Below the pieces are notes generated by a model, which was not told the DNA's origin, made no database searches, and worked only from the letters and a program-made list of their open reading frames with translations. Shown here one piece after another: positions 15,022 through 24,102 of a stretch of DNA of 64,000 bases; position 1 is the stretch's first letter, and every line of letters begins with the position of its first letter. Position numbers and translations under genes: made by a program. The DNA is taken from NCBI GenBank assembly GCA_046297935.1, contig JBKBHA010000014.1, positions 28,135 to 92,134 of the forward strand, given 5' to 3'. The DNA is from CAYMZZ01 sp046297935 (GTDB lineage: Bacteria; Bacteroidota; Bacteroidia; Chitinophagales; Chitinophagaceae).

Positions 15022-17535
15022 CTAATTCCCGCTGCTGGTGAATCTTACTTTGCCGCCTATAAGTCCACCCAGACCTACTCTCACGCCCCAGGTATTGCCG
15101 GCACCCGGTTGTATGGCCGTTACCACGTCCACCCTGAATAGCTTAAGAATATTTTCCAGCCCGGCCGATAGTTCGAGATAGTAATTGTCTTTATTAACGT
15201 AGAATGTGTTGGCACCAGCCACCAGGTTCCATTTCAACCGGTTAAACAATGGAATTTTGTTGGTGAGAAGTCCGTTGAAATGATGCTCTACATGCCCGAA
15301 TGCAAAGAATGGCTGGTCATTGCTGTACTTATAGTACGGTGCCAGTTGAAAACTATTCAGGTATTTAAAATTGTAGAAAGTCTGGTTGCCGTTGAAATGC
15401 TGCAGGTCAGGAATGCCGACCGAATCGCTGTTGAGGAAACCACCAACCCCCAGCTTATACTTGAACTCACCTCCCACTTTTAGATTAATACTGTGTTGCA
15501 TCGAAAAACGCCACTTGTCGAAATCAACATCACTTCCCAACACATCGTTAATGCCCTTCTGGTATTGTAATTCGAAAACCGGTGCCGACGAACCCAGCGG
15601 CATCTTGTAGCGCGGAAATTCAATATATCGTTGTCCGGGCTGCCAGCTAATCCTAAATCCGACCAGCGCCGCCTGATGTTTCTCGAATGCCCTGTCGGCC
15701 AACTCTATTGGATGATTGGGCAGAAAAGCACGTTCATCCTTACCGAAAATGGAAAAATCGGTTGTGTTACGTAGGGGAATACGGTCTTCGAATCGGGCAA
15801 ACAAATGCAGTTCAAATCCACTCTCAAACCGATTGTTGTACTCAATTGCAGCAAACCAGTTTTCGTAAATCTTCATATAGTTACGGCGGTCGAGCAGGGT
15901 ATAAGCCGCATTGGTCAGCACATCTATCGGCTCGTCGGGGTTAAACTGCGATACGCGCTTACCTCCGCTTAATGTCAGATAGCGGTTTCTGAAAGGAAGG
16001 CTACGCGGGCGAACGCTAAGCGCCCCCCATGAATTGAGATGGGTATTGGAAAATCCGTAGCGTGTGATCCAGTCCAGCGTTGCGGTACGTTTGGCGCCGC
16101 GTTTATTGAATGTGAGCCGTTGATCAAGTTGCATCACCAACCCCTCCACCGTGTTGTACTCAAGGGCTTTGATCAGGCCCCGCATTCGCCAGCTTACGGT
16201 TGACTTTTCACCGTAAAACTGATGGCCCTGTCCATCCAGCAAAAGGTTCTTCACTGTAACTGGCTGGGGCAGGCGCCGGAGCGAATCCAGTTGTACTCGT
16301 CCCAGCCTGGTCGAGTCGCGCCTCAACTGGTTAATACTATCTTTAAATGTGAAATCACGCTTTTCGTCTGGCTCCAGGTTAACCGGGCGATTCAGACTCC
16401 ACCATAGAGAATCTTTTTTATTGAAACTGGTATCATACTTCATCAGCGTGCGACCAAAATGTTTTTTCTCAAATCCGGGGTTCAAATCGTAATCTGAATA
16501 CACATTTACAAAATTGCCCCGAATCTTAAATCCAAATTGCGCAAAAGAAAGGGCCAGAACCTGATTGCCTGTTCGCCACACATCGGGTGTAATGGCCTGG
16601 TGTAACTGGGTAATGCGGATGGTATCAAGTAACTCCAATTGCTGGTCGCGCGTGACCTTCAGATCAAGACTGTGAATGCGCCAGTCGTCTTCGGTAATCT
16701 GAATAGTTCCTGAAAAAAGTGGCTCGTTTTTGCGGCGAGGAATCACCTGTATGGTGTTAACCATTTTCCCGTCTTCCACAAAGCTTCCCTGATAGCGGAA
16801 CCGGTAGTAGTGTAATGCGCCGTTGGCAATGGGAGAAATAAAACCACGAGGATTGAGGTTGTTGCCAAAAACACTAACATTGTTTTGGTAGAAATTTATA
16901 AAGAAAGGAAAACTCAAACCATAACCTCCCCCACTTTCTCTCGACGAAATGACACGGTATTTTATTTGATCTGGGCGAACGAGATCCACTTCAGTTACCG
17001 ACTCCGACAGGAACACAATGCCCCGTCCCAGCGAATCAAGTCCGTCGTCGGCACTTCGTTCAATTTTCTGACCCATAAGCCGCTTGGGTAAGCCGTCGGA
17101 TCGCATCAGGCCTTTGATATAAACTTTTACAGAAAGTGAATCGACCTGATTATTATAATATTCTCGTTTTGCTATAGCCTGCCTTATAATTTCGTAAGCT
17201 GGATCTTCCCCTTTTTTTACAATTACTTCCTGCAAGGTCAATGGCTGTTGAACGAGCATGAAATCAACTGTCTGCGGGTCCCTTGTTAAAATCACCTCTT
17301 TTTCAAGTCTGGCATATCCTACGTACTGACACTGCAGCAGGTAGGTACCTGGACTGAGATTTAACTGATAACGTCCCTGGCTGTTGGTGGTTGTTCCAAC
17401 CTTGCTGCCACTAACTGTGATGGAGGCATAGGCGAGCGGTTGACCATTTTGATCAGTTACTCTGCCTGAAATAGTTCCGGCAAAGGCCGGTGAAATGAAA
17501 TGAAGTAGTAAAAAAGCGAGTATAATTCTGGTCAT
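15022..17535 (-). CDS. DUF5686 outer-membrane protein with CarboxypepD_reg-like domain
   Basis: The 837-residue protein has a signal peptide (residues 1-19, ending PAFA), a CarboxypepD_reg-like beta-sandwich (about 20-105: GTISGRVTDQNGQPLAYASI, TTTNSQGRYQLNLSPGTY) and then the DUF5686 region with repeated aromatic beta-strands and a C-terminal strand ending VRFTSSGN. The segment GEDPAYEIIRQAIAKREYY is a typical DUF5686 opening. This class is common in Bacteroidota and is predicted to form an outer-membrane barrel; its biochemical role is not established. A 118-residue membrane protein gene lies 56 nt upstream on the same strand. Family call is firm, function is not. Confidence 0.85.
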   Translation of the reverse strand: MTRIILAFLLLHFISPAFAGTISGRVTDQNGQPLAYASITVSGSKVGTTTNSQGRYQLNLSPGTYLLQCQYVGYARLEKEVILTRDPQTVDFMLVQQPLTLQEVIVKKGEDPAYEIIRQAIAKREYYNNQVDSLSVKVYIKGLMRSDGLPKRLMGQKIERSADDGLDSLGRGIVFLSESVTEVDLVRPDQIKYRVISSRESGGGYGLSFPFFINFYQNNVSVFGNNLNPRGFISPIANGALHYYRFRYQGSFVEDGKMVNTIQVIPRRKNEPLFSGTIQITEDDWRIHSLDLKVTRDQQLELLDTIRITQLHQAITPDVWRTGNQVLALSFAQFGFKIRGNFVNVYSDYDLNPGFEKKHFGRTLMKYDTSFNKKDSLWWSLNRPVNLEPDEKRDFTFKDSINQLRRDSTRLGRVQLDSLRRLPQPVTVKNLLLDGQGHQFYGEKSTVSWRMRGLIKALEYNTVEGLVMQLDQRLTFNKRGAKRTATLDWITRYGFSNTHLNSWGALSVRPRSLPFRNRYLTLSGGKRVSQFNPDEPIDVLTNAAYTLLDRRNYMKIYENWFAAIEYNNRFESGFELHLFARFEDRIPLRNTTDFSIFGKDERAFLPNHPIELADRAFEKHQAALVGFRISWQPGQRYIEFPRYKMPLGSSAPVFELQYQKGINDVLGSDVDFDKWRFSMQHSINLKVGGEFKYKLGVGGFLNSDSVGIPDLQHFNGNQTFYNFKYLNSFQLAPYYKYSNDQPFFAFGHVEHHFNGLLTNKIPLFNRLKWNLVAGANTFYVNKDNYYLELSAGLENILKLFRVDVVTAIQPGAGNTWGVRVGLGGLIGGKVRFTSSGN

Positions 17536-17591
17536 AGAAAAAATTACCAGACGAAATTAATCCCGCCTTTGTTACAAAAAGGCTAAAAGCA

Positions 17592-17948
17592 TCAACGGTT
17601 ATGACGAGGCCGGGCGCGAAGATAATGTCCGGTGAGGGCAGCAAGCCCTGCAACAATGCCGGCTACCAGTCCCGTCACCAGCACCATAAACAAACCGGTA
17701 TCAGGTCCCGGCAGGAGACCAGCCACGCGTACAGAAAGCACACTGTCGTTGCTATAGTCGATCCAAAATGCCAGTCCGGCCCACAACAGGAAAAGGGCGA
17801 TAAAAGCTGAAAGAAAGCTTCGCAAGGCTGTTTGGGGTATCAGGCATCCAGCCACACATGCGGCCAGAGCCAGCGACCACCAGGGAAGCCAGATGCCGGC
17901 CAGAAAGGCAAGTACGGCCGTGAGTAAGAAAGCAACGAAAAATTTCAT
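17592..17948 (-). CDS. Small hypothetical membrane protein
   Basis: This 118-residue, strongly hydrophobic protein has about four membrane segments (residues roughly 2-20, 24-42, 47-65 and 85-108) and a short basic tail ending RARPRHNR. It is rich in Ala, Leu and Gly with no polar catalytic residues. The segments alternate with short charged loops such as WIDYSNDSVLS. I do not recognise the family. It lies between the penicillin-acylase-family gene (50 nt upstream) and the DUF5686 gene (56 nt downstream), all on the minus strand, so it may be co-transcribed with them. Confidence 0.7.
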   Translation of the reverse strand: MKFFVAFLLTAVLAFLAGIWLPWWSLALAACVAGCLIPQTALRSFLSAFIALFLLWAGLAFWIDYSNDSVLSVRVAGLLPGPDTGLFMVLVTGLVAGIVAGLAALTGHYLRARPRHNR

Positions 17949-17998
17949 GAACTTAAAATATGGTAGTGATCAAATGAATTTGAAAGAAGTGTGATTTG

Positions 17999-20446
17999 TT
18001 ATTTGCCCGATAGTTCCAGTGTCCAACGAACTTTGCGATCAATTGCGTCCGACTTTTTCATAACCCACAATGGGTAGTACTCCCCCCTTGCCCAGGTGTC
18101 TATAAAATTGTCGTAGAATCTGCTTCCCGGGTTACCATTTTGTCCTCCCGGGTACACCCCGTAGGCTTCGGTCGCAGCGCTTAACTGCGCCACCATTCGC
18201 CAGCTTGGACCATGACTGTGTTTCATCGCATTAATTATATTTCCATTGCCTCCTACCGGCAAATCCTGCCTGGCAAAAGGTAACAGATTTTGTTTAAGCA
18301 AATGGTAAACAGTTGGCTTCCTGAATTTGGACCATTCCAACCTTCCTTCCTTCTCCAGTTCTCTCAGAAAAGTGGTCGCTTTCTGAAAGGAAATGGCCAG
18401 CAATTCGGTCAGTGTTTCTTTTGCCGGTGTTTCAATGTTGTCAATATATACAAATGCCGTGCTATCGCGAAGCAAGGATTCAATAGTCGTTTCGGCATCA
18501 GGCCAGGCCAGGGCAGGTTTGGCCTGATTCAGTTCGTCGCGCCATAATGCCACCTGCAAACTGTCCCACCAGGCCTGAAAAATAGTTTGTCCTCTTGAGT
18601 CGGGTGTCGCTTCCAGGTTCCAATCTTCCAGGGTGTTCAGGTACTGTCCTTCCAGTTCCGACAAACCGCTTCTGTCCATCCATTTCATCATGACCGGACG
18701 AATCATGGCGGCCTGTACATTGTAGTAATTATTCTGAAGCCGTTGAATATCCTGCACAGTGGCCGCGCTCATTTGCGAAAGGAATTTTTCAATGGCCACT
18801 CCTCGTGGAGTAATATAACCGCCGGGAATAAAATACGGATAAGTGGAATCCACCGGCCGCTGGTTAGCACTCTCCAGGTAACCACGATCGGGATTCAACG
18901 AATGTGGATTCTCAGCCTGCGGAATAAAGCCCTGCCAGTTATAAGTCGAATCTGAACCGGGCATAATGTAAAGCCCCTGGTCCTTCCAGCGAGCAGGAAA
19001 TCTGCCCTGCTGCCAAATCGCAATATCGCCCGCCTTTGAAGCAAACACAAAGTTTTGAGCAGGACATTGAAAATTGGAAATAGCGGACACGTACTCATCA
19101 TAGCTGGTCGCGCGATTCAATTTGTAGAATGTGATGCCTTCGTTGCTCGGTTCATGGGCCACCCAGCGTAGCGCCAGATTTCGCGTATCATCTTCTGCAG
19201 CCTTAAAACTGCCATCAAACTGTACCGGACCAAATACGGTGTAAGCAACGGTATCCATTACATCGGCTCCGCCTTTTACCTTAATCAATTCCGGGCGCAG
19301 TTTGGTTGGAGTCCACTGTCCATTGTACCAGTATTCGCGGCGACTGTCGTCTTTGAAACGGATTTCGAAATAATCTTTTACGTCACGGCCCGCATTGGTT
19401 ACCCCCCAGGCAATCTGATCGTTGAATCCGATAATTATAAATGGACTTCCAGGTAAAGTGACTCCGTAAGCATTGCTGCCAGGAACATGAAGCTGCATTT
19501 CATACCATATCGAAGGCAGGGAAAGTTCCAGATGCGGATCATTTGCAAGTATAGGAGCACCTGAAGCAGTGCGAGAGCCAGACAAAACCCAGTTGTTGCT
19601 TCCATTACCCGGATCTGGCCGGTCGGTTTCGCGTTGTGTAACTGCGCGACCTGGAGCGTTCACATACGCCGAGTCGACGCCAGCAGGTGCCACCGGTATG
19701 ATGCCACGAGCAGGAAAAACAGTTCCCTTCGGCACAATGGGACGCAAAGAATCATCTACCTGCGGATAAATTAGGTTAAACTGTTCATTGGTAAACACGG
19801 TGCGGGCGTGAGTGTTTTCAAAGTCTGTTTCCGTACCTGAAGAAAGCATCTTTGCCATCATCTTCAACAACAATGCAGTTCGCAGGTTAGACCAGCCCTC
19901 TGGCCGAAAATTGAGCAGCTTGTATTCAATGGGCAGTTCGCTTTCTGTGAGCGATTCGATATAGGCATTTACTCCCCGTGTATAAGCATCAAATACCGAC
20001 TTGCTTACAGGATCTTTCTCCATTTCTTCCAAAGCATTCTCGGCGGCATACCTCATGCCCAGCCTACGCTGTTCGCGATCGTAGTTGATGGCTGCCTCTC
20101 CGGCAATTTCGCTGGCTCTGCCTTCAGCAGCCCGTGTTTGCAGGTCCATTTGAAAAAGTCGGAATTTGGCGTGCAGATAGCCCTGCGCGAAGTAGAGGTC
20201 TTCGTCATTTTCCGCAAACACATGTGGAACCAACCGCTCGTCGAAATAGATACTTACTTTCCCTTTCAATGCTGCAAACGACAAATTTCCCCCAAATTCA
20301 TGATCGGTCGCTTCTGCATTTTGCCAGAACCCCTGCTGAGGACTCAAAAACTTTCCCATTGGGGGTACGGCACCCCAGCTTCGGTTCAATACATATACCA
20401 GTCCAATCGTTACCGTGGCGCTGATCAGTAGCGGAACTATTCGCAT
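17999..20446 (-). CDS. Penicillin acylase-family N-terminal-nucleophile hydrolase
   Basis: The protein has 815 residues from the ATG at 20446. Members are made as a precursor that cleaves itself to expose an N-terminal Ser that hydrolyses amide bonds (penicillins, N-acyl homoserine lactones and related acyl amides). The nucleophile segment NGSNNWVLSG places Ser283 at the predicted cleavage point, followed by the conserved NDPHLELSLPSIWYEM block (302-317). The N-terminus has one hydrophobic segment (about 4-21), so the enzyme is periplasmic or membrane-anchored. An in-frame ATG at 20695 would run into the upstream gene and was rejected. The actual substrate cannot be told from sequence. It is followed by a small membrane protein and a DUF5686 gene. 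Confidence 0.9.
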   Translation of the reverse strand: MRIVPLLISATVTIGLVYVLNRSWGAVPPMGKFLSPQQGFWQNAEATDHEFGGNLSFAALKGKVSIYFDERLVPHVFAENDEDLYFAQGYLHAKFRLFQMDLQTRAAEGRASEIAGEAAINYDREQRRLGMRYAAENALEEMEKDPVSKSVFDAYTRGVNAYIESLTESELPIEYKLLNFRPEGWSNLRTALLLKMMAKMLSSGTETDFENTHARTVFTNEQFNLIYPQVDDSLRPIVPKGTVFPARGIIPVAPAGVDSAYVNAPGRAVTQRETDRPDPGNGSNNWVLSGSRTASGAPILANDPHLELSLPSIWYEMQLHVPGSNAYGVTLPGSPFIIIGFNDQIAWGVTNAGRDVKDYFEIRFKDDSRREYWYNGQWTPTKLRPELIKVKGGADVMDTVAYTVFGPVQFDGSFKAAEDDTRNLALRWVAHEPSNEGITFYKLNRATSYDEYVSAISNFQCPAQNFVFASKAGDIAIWQQGRFPARWKDQGLYIMPGSDSTYNWQGFIPQAENPHSLNPDRGYLESANQRPVDSTYPYFIPGGYITPRGVAIEKFLSQMSAATVQDIQRLQNNYYNVQAAMIRPVMMKWMDRSGLSELEGQYLNTLEDWNLEATPDSRGQTIFQAWWDSLQVALWRDELNQAKPALAWPDAETTIESLLRDSTAFVYIDNIETPAKETLTELLAISFQKATTFLRELEKEGRLEWSKFRKPTVYHLLKQNLLPFARQDLPVGGNGNIINAMKHSHGPSWRMVAQLSAATEAYGVYPGGQNGNPGSRFYDNFIDTWARGEYYPLWVMKKSDAIDRKVRWTLELSGK

Positions 20447-20553
20447 AAGCCTAATTGTAGGTAGTGAATATAAAAAACAGTTTTGATTTTGTAGCGAAAA
20501 AATCGACAGACCGCTACTTTTAAATTGCGTCTGCGGGCTTGCTACCGGGCCAA

Positions 20554-21678
20554 CTACTTTTCCTTCAATTCCATCAGCCAGAACTGAGTTTCCTGAATAT
20601 TGGAAAAGTTGTCGTCTGAAACAATAATCAGAGAGCGGTTCCCATTGGGCAGACGCGGGCCCCAGCACATCCCTTCCAGATTGTCGACATGCCAACCCAG
20701 TTTGTCCGTATTGAGCAACAAGCGTTTGGTCAGCGGCTTTACCTCCGGCTGATCTTTCAGCGAATAATTTTGGATTGGCGTCGCCCCTTCCAGACTGGCC
20801 AGGAATATGCGAACCGTACTACTACGCGTCCCTGTGCTGAATGAACGCTCCATCACCAGCAATCGCAGGCTGTCAAGAAACAGTATTTCCGAAACACCGT
20901 TTATCCGGAAACCGTTTGCAGGCTGTGGAGTATGCGCCACTTTCTCAAGCTGATATGCATATTCTGCGCGCAGTTGTTTGGAAAAGCGGTCAAAGGCCAG
21001 CAGGCGGACATAACTGCTATTGTCATTAGTATCTATTCGACCACCGTCTTCAATAAGCGGCTCTTCCATGCCTACCCAAATCTGGCGGTAATCGGGTGAA
21101 AAGCTGAGCGCTTCAAGCGTACCATTATCACGGCTTCCTCTTTCCGTCCGGTAAACTTGTAAATGTTCCGGCACCGCGATACTGTCAAGTTGGAATCCGC
21201 GCTGATTGATAAGGTTTACTGATGGGTTTGTCATTCTCCCTGTGTAGGGGTTGCGCTCACCCTCGCTGGTCCATACCCGAAAGCCGGACAAAGCATCGAA
21301 GCGGATCGCTTCCGGATCAACCGACCTGGGCCCATAAGGCCGGCCCTGCCGATCACGAAGAGTGTCGACCCTCAACAGTTGAATACTGTCGATGCTGCGA
21401 TTGCTTATTTGAATTCGTGCCGTATAGTAACGTGCCGGCTGTTGTTGTGAACGATCGTCGCTAATAAGGTAATAGCAATCCTGTGTCGGGTCATAATCTA
21501 TACCGGAAAGTCCTCCGACCTGCGTGTCTTGAAAGCGTATATTACCTGGCAGCGTTTTTTGATCCAGCACAATCAATTCGATGGGTGCCAGTTTGCTCAA
21601 GCGCCCGACAAGTCCACAGGAATTGAACAGGCATATCACAAAAAAAAGGCTCGCATGAGCGAAGTACCACTTCTTCAT
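20554..21678 (-). CDS. Phytase-like (esterase-like) lipoprotein
   Basis: The 374-residue lipoprotein has a signal peptide and lipobox NSC at Cys21 (MKKWYFAHASLFFVICLFNS then C). The mature part resembles the phytase-like/esterase-like beta-propeller family (PF13449): GGLSGIDYDPTQDCYYLISD at the start, RSVDPEAIRFD, TLEALSFSPDYRQIWVGMEE, and a closing DNLEGMCWGPRLPNGNRSLI with SDDNF. These Asp-rich loops fit a metal-dependent propeller, but the biochemical activity is uncertain. It precedes the penicillin-acylase-family gene by 107 nt on the same strand and follows another lipoprotein gene by 43 nt, so the three may form one transcript. Confidence 0.82.
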   Translation of the reverse strand: MKKWYFAHASLFFVICLFNSCGLVGRLSKLAPIELIVLDQKTLPGNIRFQDTQVGGLSGIDYDPTQDCYYLISDDRSQQQPARYYTARIQISNRSIDSIQLLRVDTLRDRQGRPYGPRSVDPEAIRFDALSGFRVWTSEGERNPYTGRMTNPSVNLINQRGFQLDSIAVPEHLQVYRTERGSRDNGTLEALSFSPDYRQIWVGMEEPLIEDGGRIDTNDNSSYVRLLAFDRFSKQLRAEYAYQLEKVAHTPQPANGFRINGVSEILFLDSLRLLVMERSFSTGTRSSTVRIFLASLEGATPIQNYSLKDQPEVKPLTKRLLLNTDKLGWHVDNLEGMCWGPRLPNGNRSLIIVSDDNFSNIQETQFWLMELKEK

Positions 21679-21721
21679 GCGAGCAAAACTAAGGATTGTT
21701 TTATGGTTAAGGGCGTCCGGA

Positions 21722-22618
21722 TCAGGGAAGTACTACCACATGGGTATTGGCACCTGCATTCCAACTAAGCAAGGCTTTGTTATCGCAGTCGCCGTTGTTC
21801 GGATAGCCGTAATCGAGCAGCGATACACGATCATTTAATTTCACTTTCAACAAACCATTGCTGATCCAGGGGCAGGCCAGTTTTTTCTCGAGAGCTGCCT
21901 CCGTGTTCAGGGTAACTGAGAGGCCATTGTTGAAGTTTGTCTGCGAGCGGCCTTCGATCTTATACACGTCGTCCGACAGTTCATCTGTTGCACCACCCTG
22001 TACCTGGGCCACGTATTTCAACTGTTCGTATTTGTAGCCACGGCGGCCGGGGAAGGTCACTTTGCCATCTTCAACAGCAACGGTATACTTGATATTTCCG
22101 TTGTCACTCATGTTGGTAATTATTTTCGTGCCTTCAATTTTTGCACGGTTCAATTGAAAATTCTCCAGTGAAATAGTGAGGACCGAACCTGACTCACGTA
22201 TCGGACCGGTGTAAACCAGGATGATTTTTCCTTTTCTGAATTTGCCGTCGAGACCCAGGCAACCATTTCCGAAATCGATGGTGACGGTTTTGGGATAGCT
22301 GCCATCTTCAGGAGACACTGAAATGTTAGCACACTGGCCAATGCGAAGGCGCAACCGGGCAAACACGTACACGCGAACGCCATCATTACCGCGACCTGAT
22401 GCTTCCAGCCCTTCTTCTCCGGCTGCTGTCATGGCAATATCCTGCACATCTTCATAACTGCCGTCGGCCTCCAGGGCTTCTGATGAATACTCAGTGCTTT
22501 GCTCTTCGGTTAGCGGTTCCTGATTCACATCGTTCGATTTCTGGCAGGAAAACAAAACGCCGGAAGCAAGGAAAAGGGCAGCTGCTACTGCCAAACGGGG
22601 ATTGAATGATAAATTCAT
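21722..22618 (-). CDS. Hypothetical lipoprotein
   Basis: The protein has 298 residues from the ATG at 22618. The N-terminus MNLSFNPRLAVAAALFLASG then VLFSC gives a lipobox at Cys25. After an acidic Glu/Ser linker (about 30-70) follows a beta-rich domain with DFGNGCLGLDGKFRKGKI, which recalls Bacteroidota surface lipoproteins. The C-terminal part includes a CPWISNGLLKVKLND segment and ends NAGANTHVVVLP. An in-frame ATG at 22651 would add 11 residues that do not fit a signal peptide. I know no catalytic motif and no function. It is the first gene of a minus-strand run of lipoprotein and hydrolase genes, divergent from the CPBP gene with 103 nt between the start codons. Confidence 0.75.
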   Translation of the reverse strand: MNLSFNPRLAVAAALFLASGVLFSCQKSNDVNQEPLTEEQSTEYSSEALEADGSYEDVQDIAMTAAGEEGLEASGRGNDGVRVYVFARLRLRIGQCANISVSPEDGSYPKTVTIDFGNGCLGLDGKFRKGKIILVYTGPIRESGSVLTISLENFQLNRAKIEGTKIITNMSDNGNIKYTVAVEDGKVTFPGRRGYKYEQLKYVAQVQGGATDELSDDVYKIEGRSQTNFNNGLSVTLNTEAALEKKLACPWISNGLLKVKLNDRVSLLDYGYPNNGDCDNKALLSWNAGANTHVVVLP

Positions 22619-22721
22619 GGTTATACATTTAGGGTTAAGGGTAGTAAACACGCTATCTTGGAAACTGAATGAGCGGGGAAGTTTAACGCGACTTTAAAAA
22701 AAACGATACAACCATCGGAAA

Positions 22722-23636
22722 ATGCGCGAGATTCTAGGCTTTATACGACTGTATATCAAAGAGATAAATTTATTTAAATGGATCGTTGCCAGCTGCTGGA
22801 TAGCGGTGCTGGTTTACCTGAATTATAGTTGGGATCTGGAAGGACGTATTTATCAGTCGGATTGGTTACCACTTGCCGATTATTCAGCCCCATTTCTGGT
22901 TTATGCTATTGCTTATTATCCGCCGCTATGCCTGATCCTTTTTTCCAGGCCGCGTAAAAAAGTTGGAGCTGCGAGCATAATTTTCTGGATGGCTCCGGTA
23001 CTTTTTGCCATTAAAGTGGGAGCTAACACGTATATCAGCGGTTTCGAAAACCGGGATTGGGAGCTTTACTGGAACAAAGTGTTATACTGGCCATTGCGAT
23101 TGTCCATCCTGTTTCCGTTGTTATGGTTCATTTCTTCGTTGCTGGCCAAACCGAGGCAGCTCCTTGGCTTAACCACCGACAATTTGAAATGGAAGCCCTA
23201 CTTGCAAATGCTGCTGATCATGGTGCCACTTATAGGGGCTGCTTCGACCCAGACTGATTTTTTGGAAGCTTATCCGCGCCTTCGGCAGATCACACCGTTG
23301 CCAACAGACGCCTCATTTCCCTGGCTTTACCGAATGCTGTTTGAATTAGGTTATGGCACCGATTTCGTTTCCATCGAAGTTTTCTTTCGAGGGCTCCTGG
23401 TGGTGGGATTCAGCCGATGGTTAGGAAAGGATGCGATATTGCCAATGGCCTGTTTTTATTGCTCTATCCATTTTGGCAAGCCTTTGGGTGAATGTATCAG
23501 TTCTTTTTTTGGTGGAACATTGCTCGGTATTGTTTCCTATCACACCCGTAATGTTTATGGCGGATTGTTGGTGCATTTGGGCATTGCCTGGATGATGGAA
23601 GCCGGAGGATACTTCGGTAACCTTATAAAAGGGTGA
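22722..23636 (+). CDS. CPBP-family intramembrane protease-like protein
   Basis: The 304-residue protein has seven to eight hydrophobic segments. The C-terminal third carries the three CPBP (Abi/Rce1-like) motifs in order: EVFFR (residues 219-223) as the second half of EExxxR, a YCSIH segment (His250), and a third His region LLVHLGIAW (His285). The first Glu of the EExxxR pair is Ile218 here, so proteolytic activity is uncertain. Members act as membrane proteases or maturation and immunity proteins. The gene stands alone and is followed by a hairpin at 23635 and the antisense rnpB gene. Confidence 0.8.
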   Translation: MREILGFIRLYIKEINLFKWIVASCWIAVLVYLNYSWDLEGRIYQSDWLPLADYSAPFLVYAIAYYPPLCLILFSRPRKKVGAASIIFWMAPVLFAIKVGANTYISGFENRDWELYWNKVLYWPLRLSILFPLLWFISSLLAKPRQLLGLTTDNLKWKPYLQMLLIMVPLIGAASTQTDFLEAYPRLRQITPLPTDASFPWLYRMLFELGYGTDFVSIEVFFRGLLVVGFSRWLGKDAILPMACFYCSIHFGKPLGECISSFFGGTLLGIVSYHTRNVYGGLLVHLGIAWMMEAGGYFGNLIKG

Positions 23637-23665
23637 TGCCGGTCATGGGTGCATGAACCGGCATC
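23635..23665. terminator. Hairpin between the CPBP gene and rnpB
   Basis: The inverted repeat GATGCCGGT/ACCGGCATC (9 bp) overlaps the CPBP stop codon. On the minus strand, downstream of rnpB, it is followed by CACCCTTTT, a better terminator context than on the plus strand (ATAATG). It probably terminates rnpB and perhaps also the CPBP gene. Confidence 0.6.
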
Positions 23666-23672
23666 ATAATGC

Positions 23673-24084
23673 AGTGGCTGCAGGCCTGTAAGCCGGATTC
23701 TGTCACCCGCAAGCGGGCCGGCTATCATTTATCTGTCCGGCGAGTTACCCCGTCGGATCAAGCTGTCTACCCTCCCCTGTTTTTTACGAAAGTGAACGAG
23801 CCGCTCACCTGGCGGCCATTTTCACAGCCGTCCAACCGGGGTATACGTGACATTTCAGCATGCAAGGTTTACCCGCCATTGTTGTTACCAACAACAGCCG
23901 TGAGCTCTTACCTCACGTTTTCACCCTTACCTCCGGCAGCCGTAGCCACCGCAAGCGGTAATTTTCTGTGGCACTATCTGTTGGCGTTACCGCCACCCGG
24001 CTATTCACCGGTGCATTGCCCTGTGCTGTCCGGACTTTCCTCCTCCCAATAAAATCGGGACGCGATAGCCCGGCCTGCAGCCAG
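23673..24084 (-). ncRNA. rnpB: RNase P RNA, bacterial type A
   Basis: The catalytic RNA that trims the 5' leader of pre-tRNAs. Read on the minus strand, the 5' end begins near 24083 with TGGCTGCAGGCC, which pairs over 12 bp with GGCCTGCAGCCA at the 3' end (23675-23686): helix P1. Conserved elements follow: GAGGAAAGTCCGGACA (CR I), a GGTGAAAACGTGAGGTAAGAG-like region in the middle, GGGGAGGGTAGACAG, and the 3' CR V motif ACAGAATCCGGCTTACAGG. The length of about 410 nt fits type A. A perfect -7 element lies 4 nt upstream. Protein-like reading frames across it are not genes. Confidence 0.95.
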
Positions 24085-24086
24085 AG

Positions 24087-24094
24087 CAAAGATA
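24087..24094 (-). promoter_or_regulatory. rnpB promoter -7 element
   Basis: On the minus strand TATCTTTG is a perfect TAnnTTTG -7 box ending 4 nt before the first base of helix P1 at 24083, so it positions the transcription start exactly at the RNA 5' end. No TTG -33 at the usual 19-21 nt is evident; the upstream DNA is a palindromic repeat. Confidence 0.75.
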
Positions 24095-24102
24095 CGGCTT
24101 AC

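Noticed and set aside
20447..20695. N-terminal extension of the penicillin-acylase-family gene to an upstream ATG
   Set aside because: The extension of 83 residues would overlap the neighbouring phytase-like gene, and the hydrophobic export segment begins at the downstream ATG.
23669..24052. 127-codon plus-strand frame
   Set aside because: It covers the RNase P RNA gene, whose conserved regions explain the sequence.
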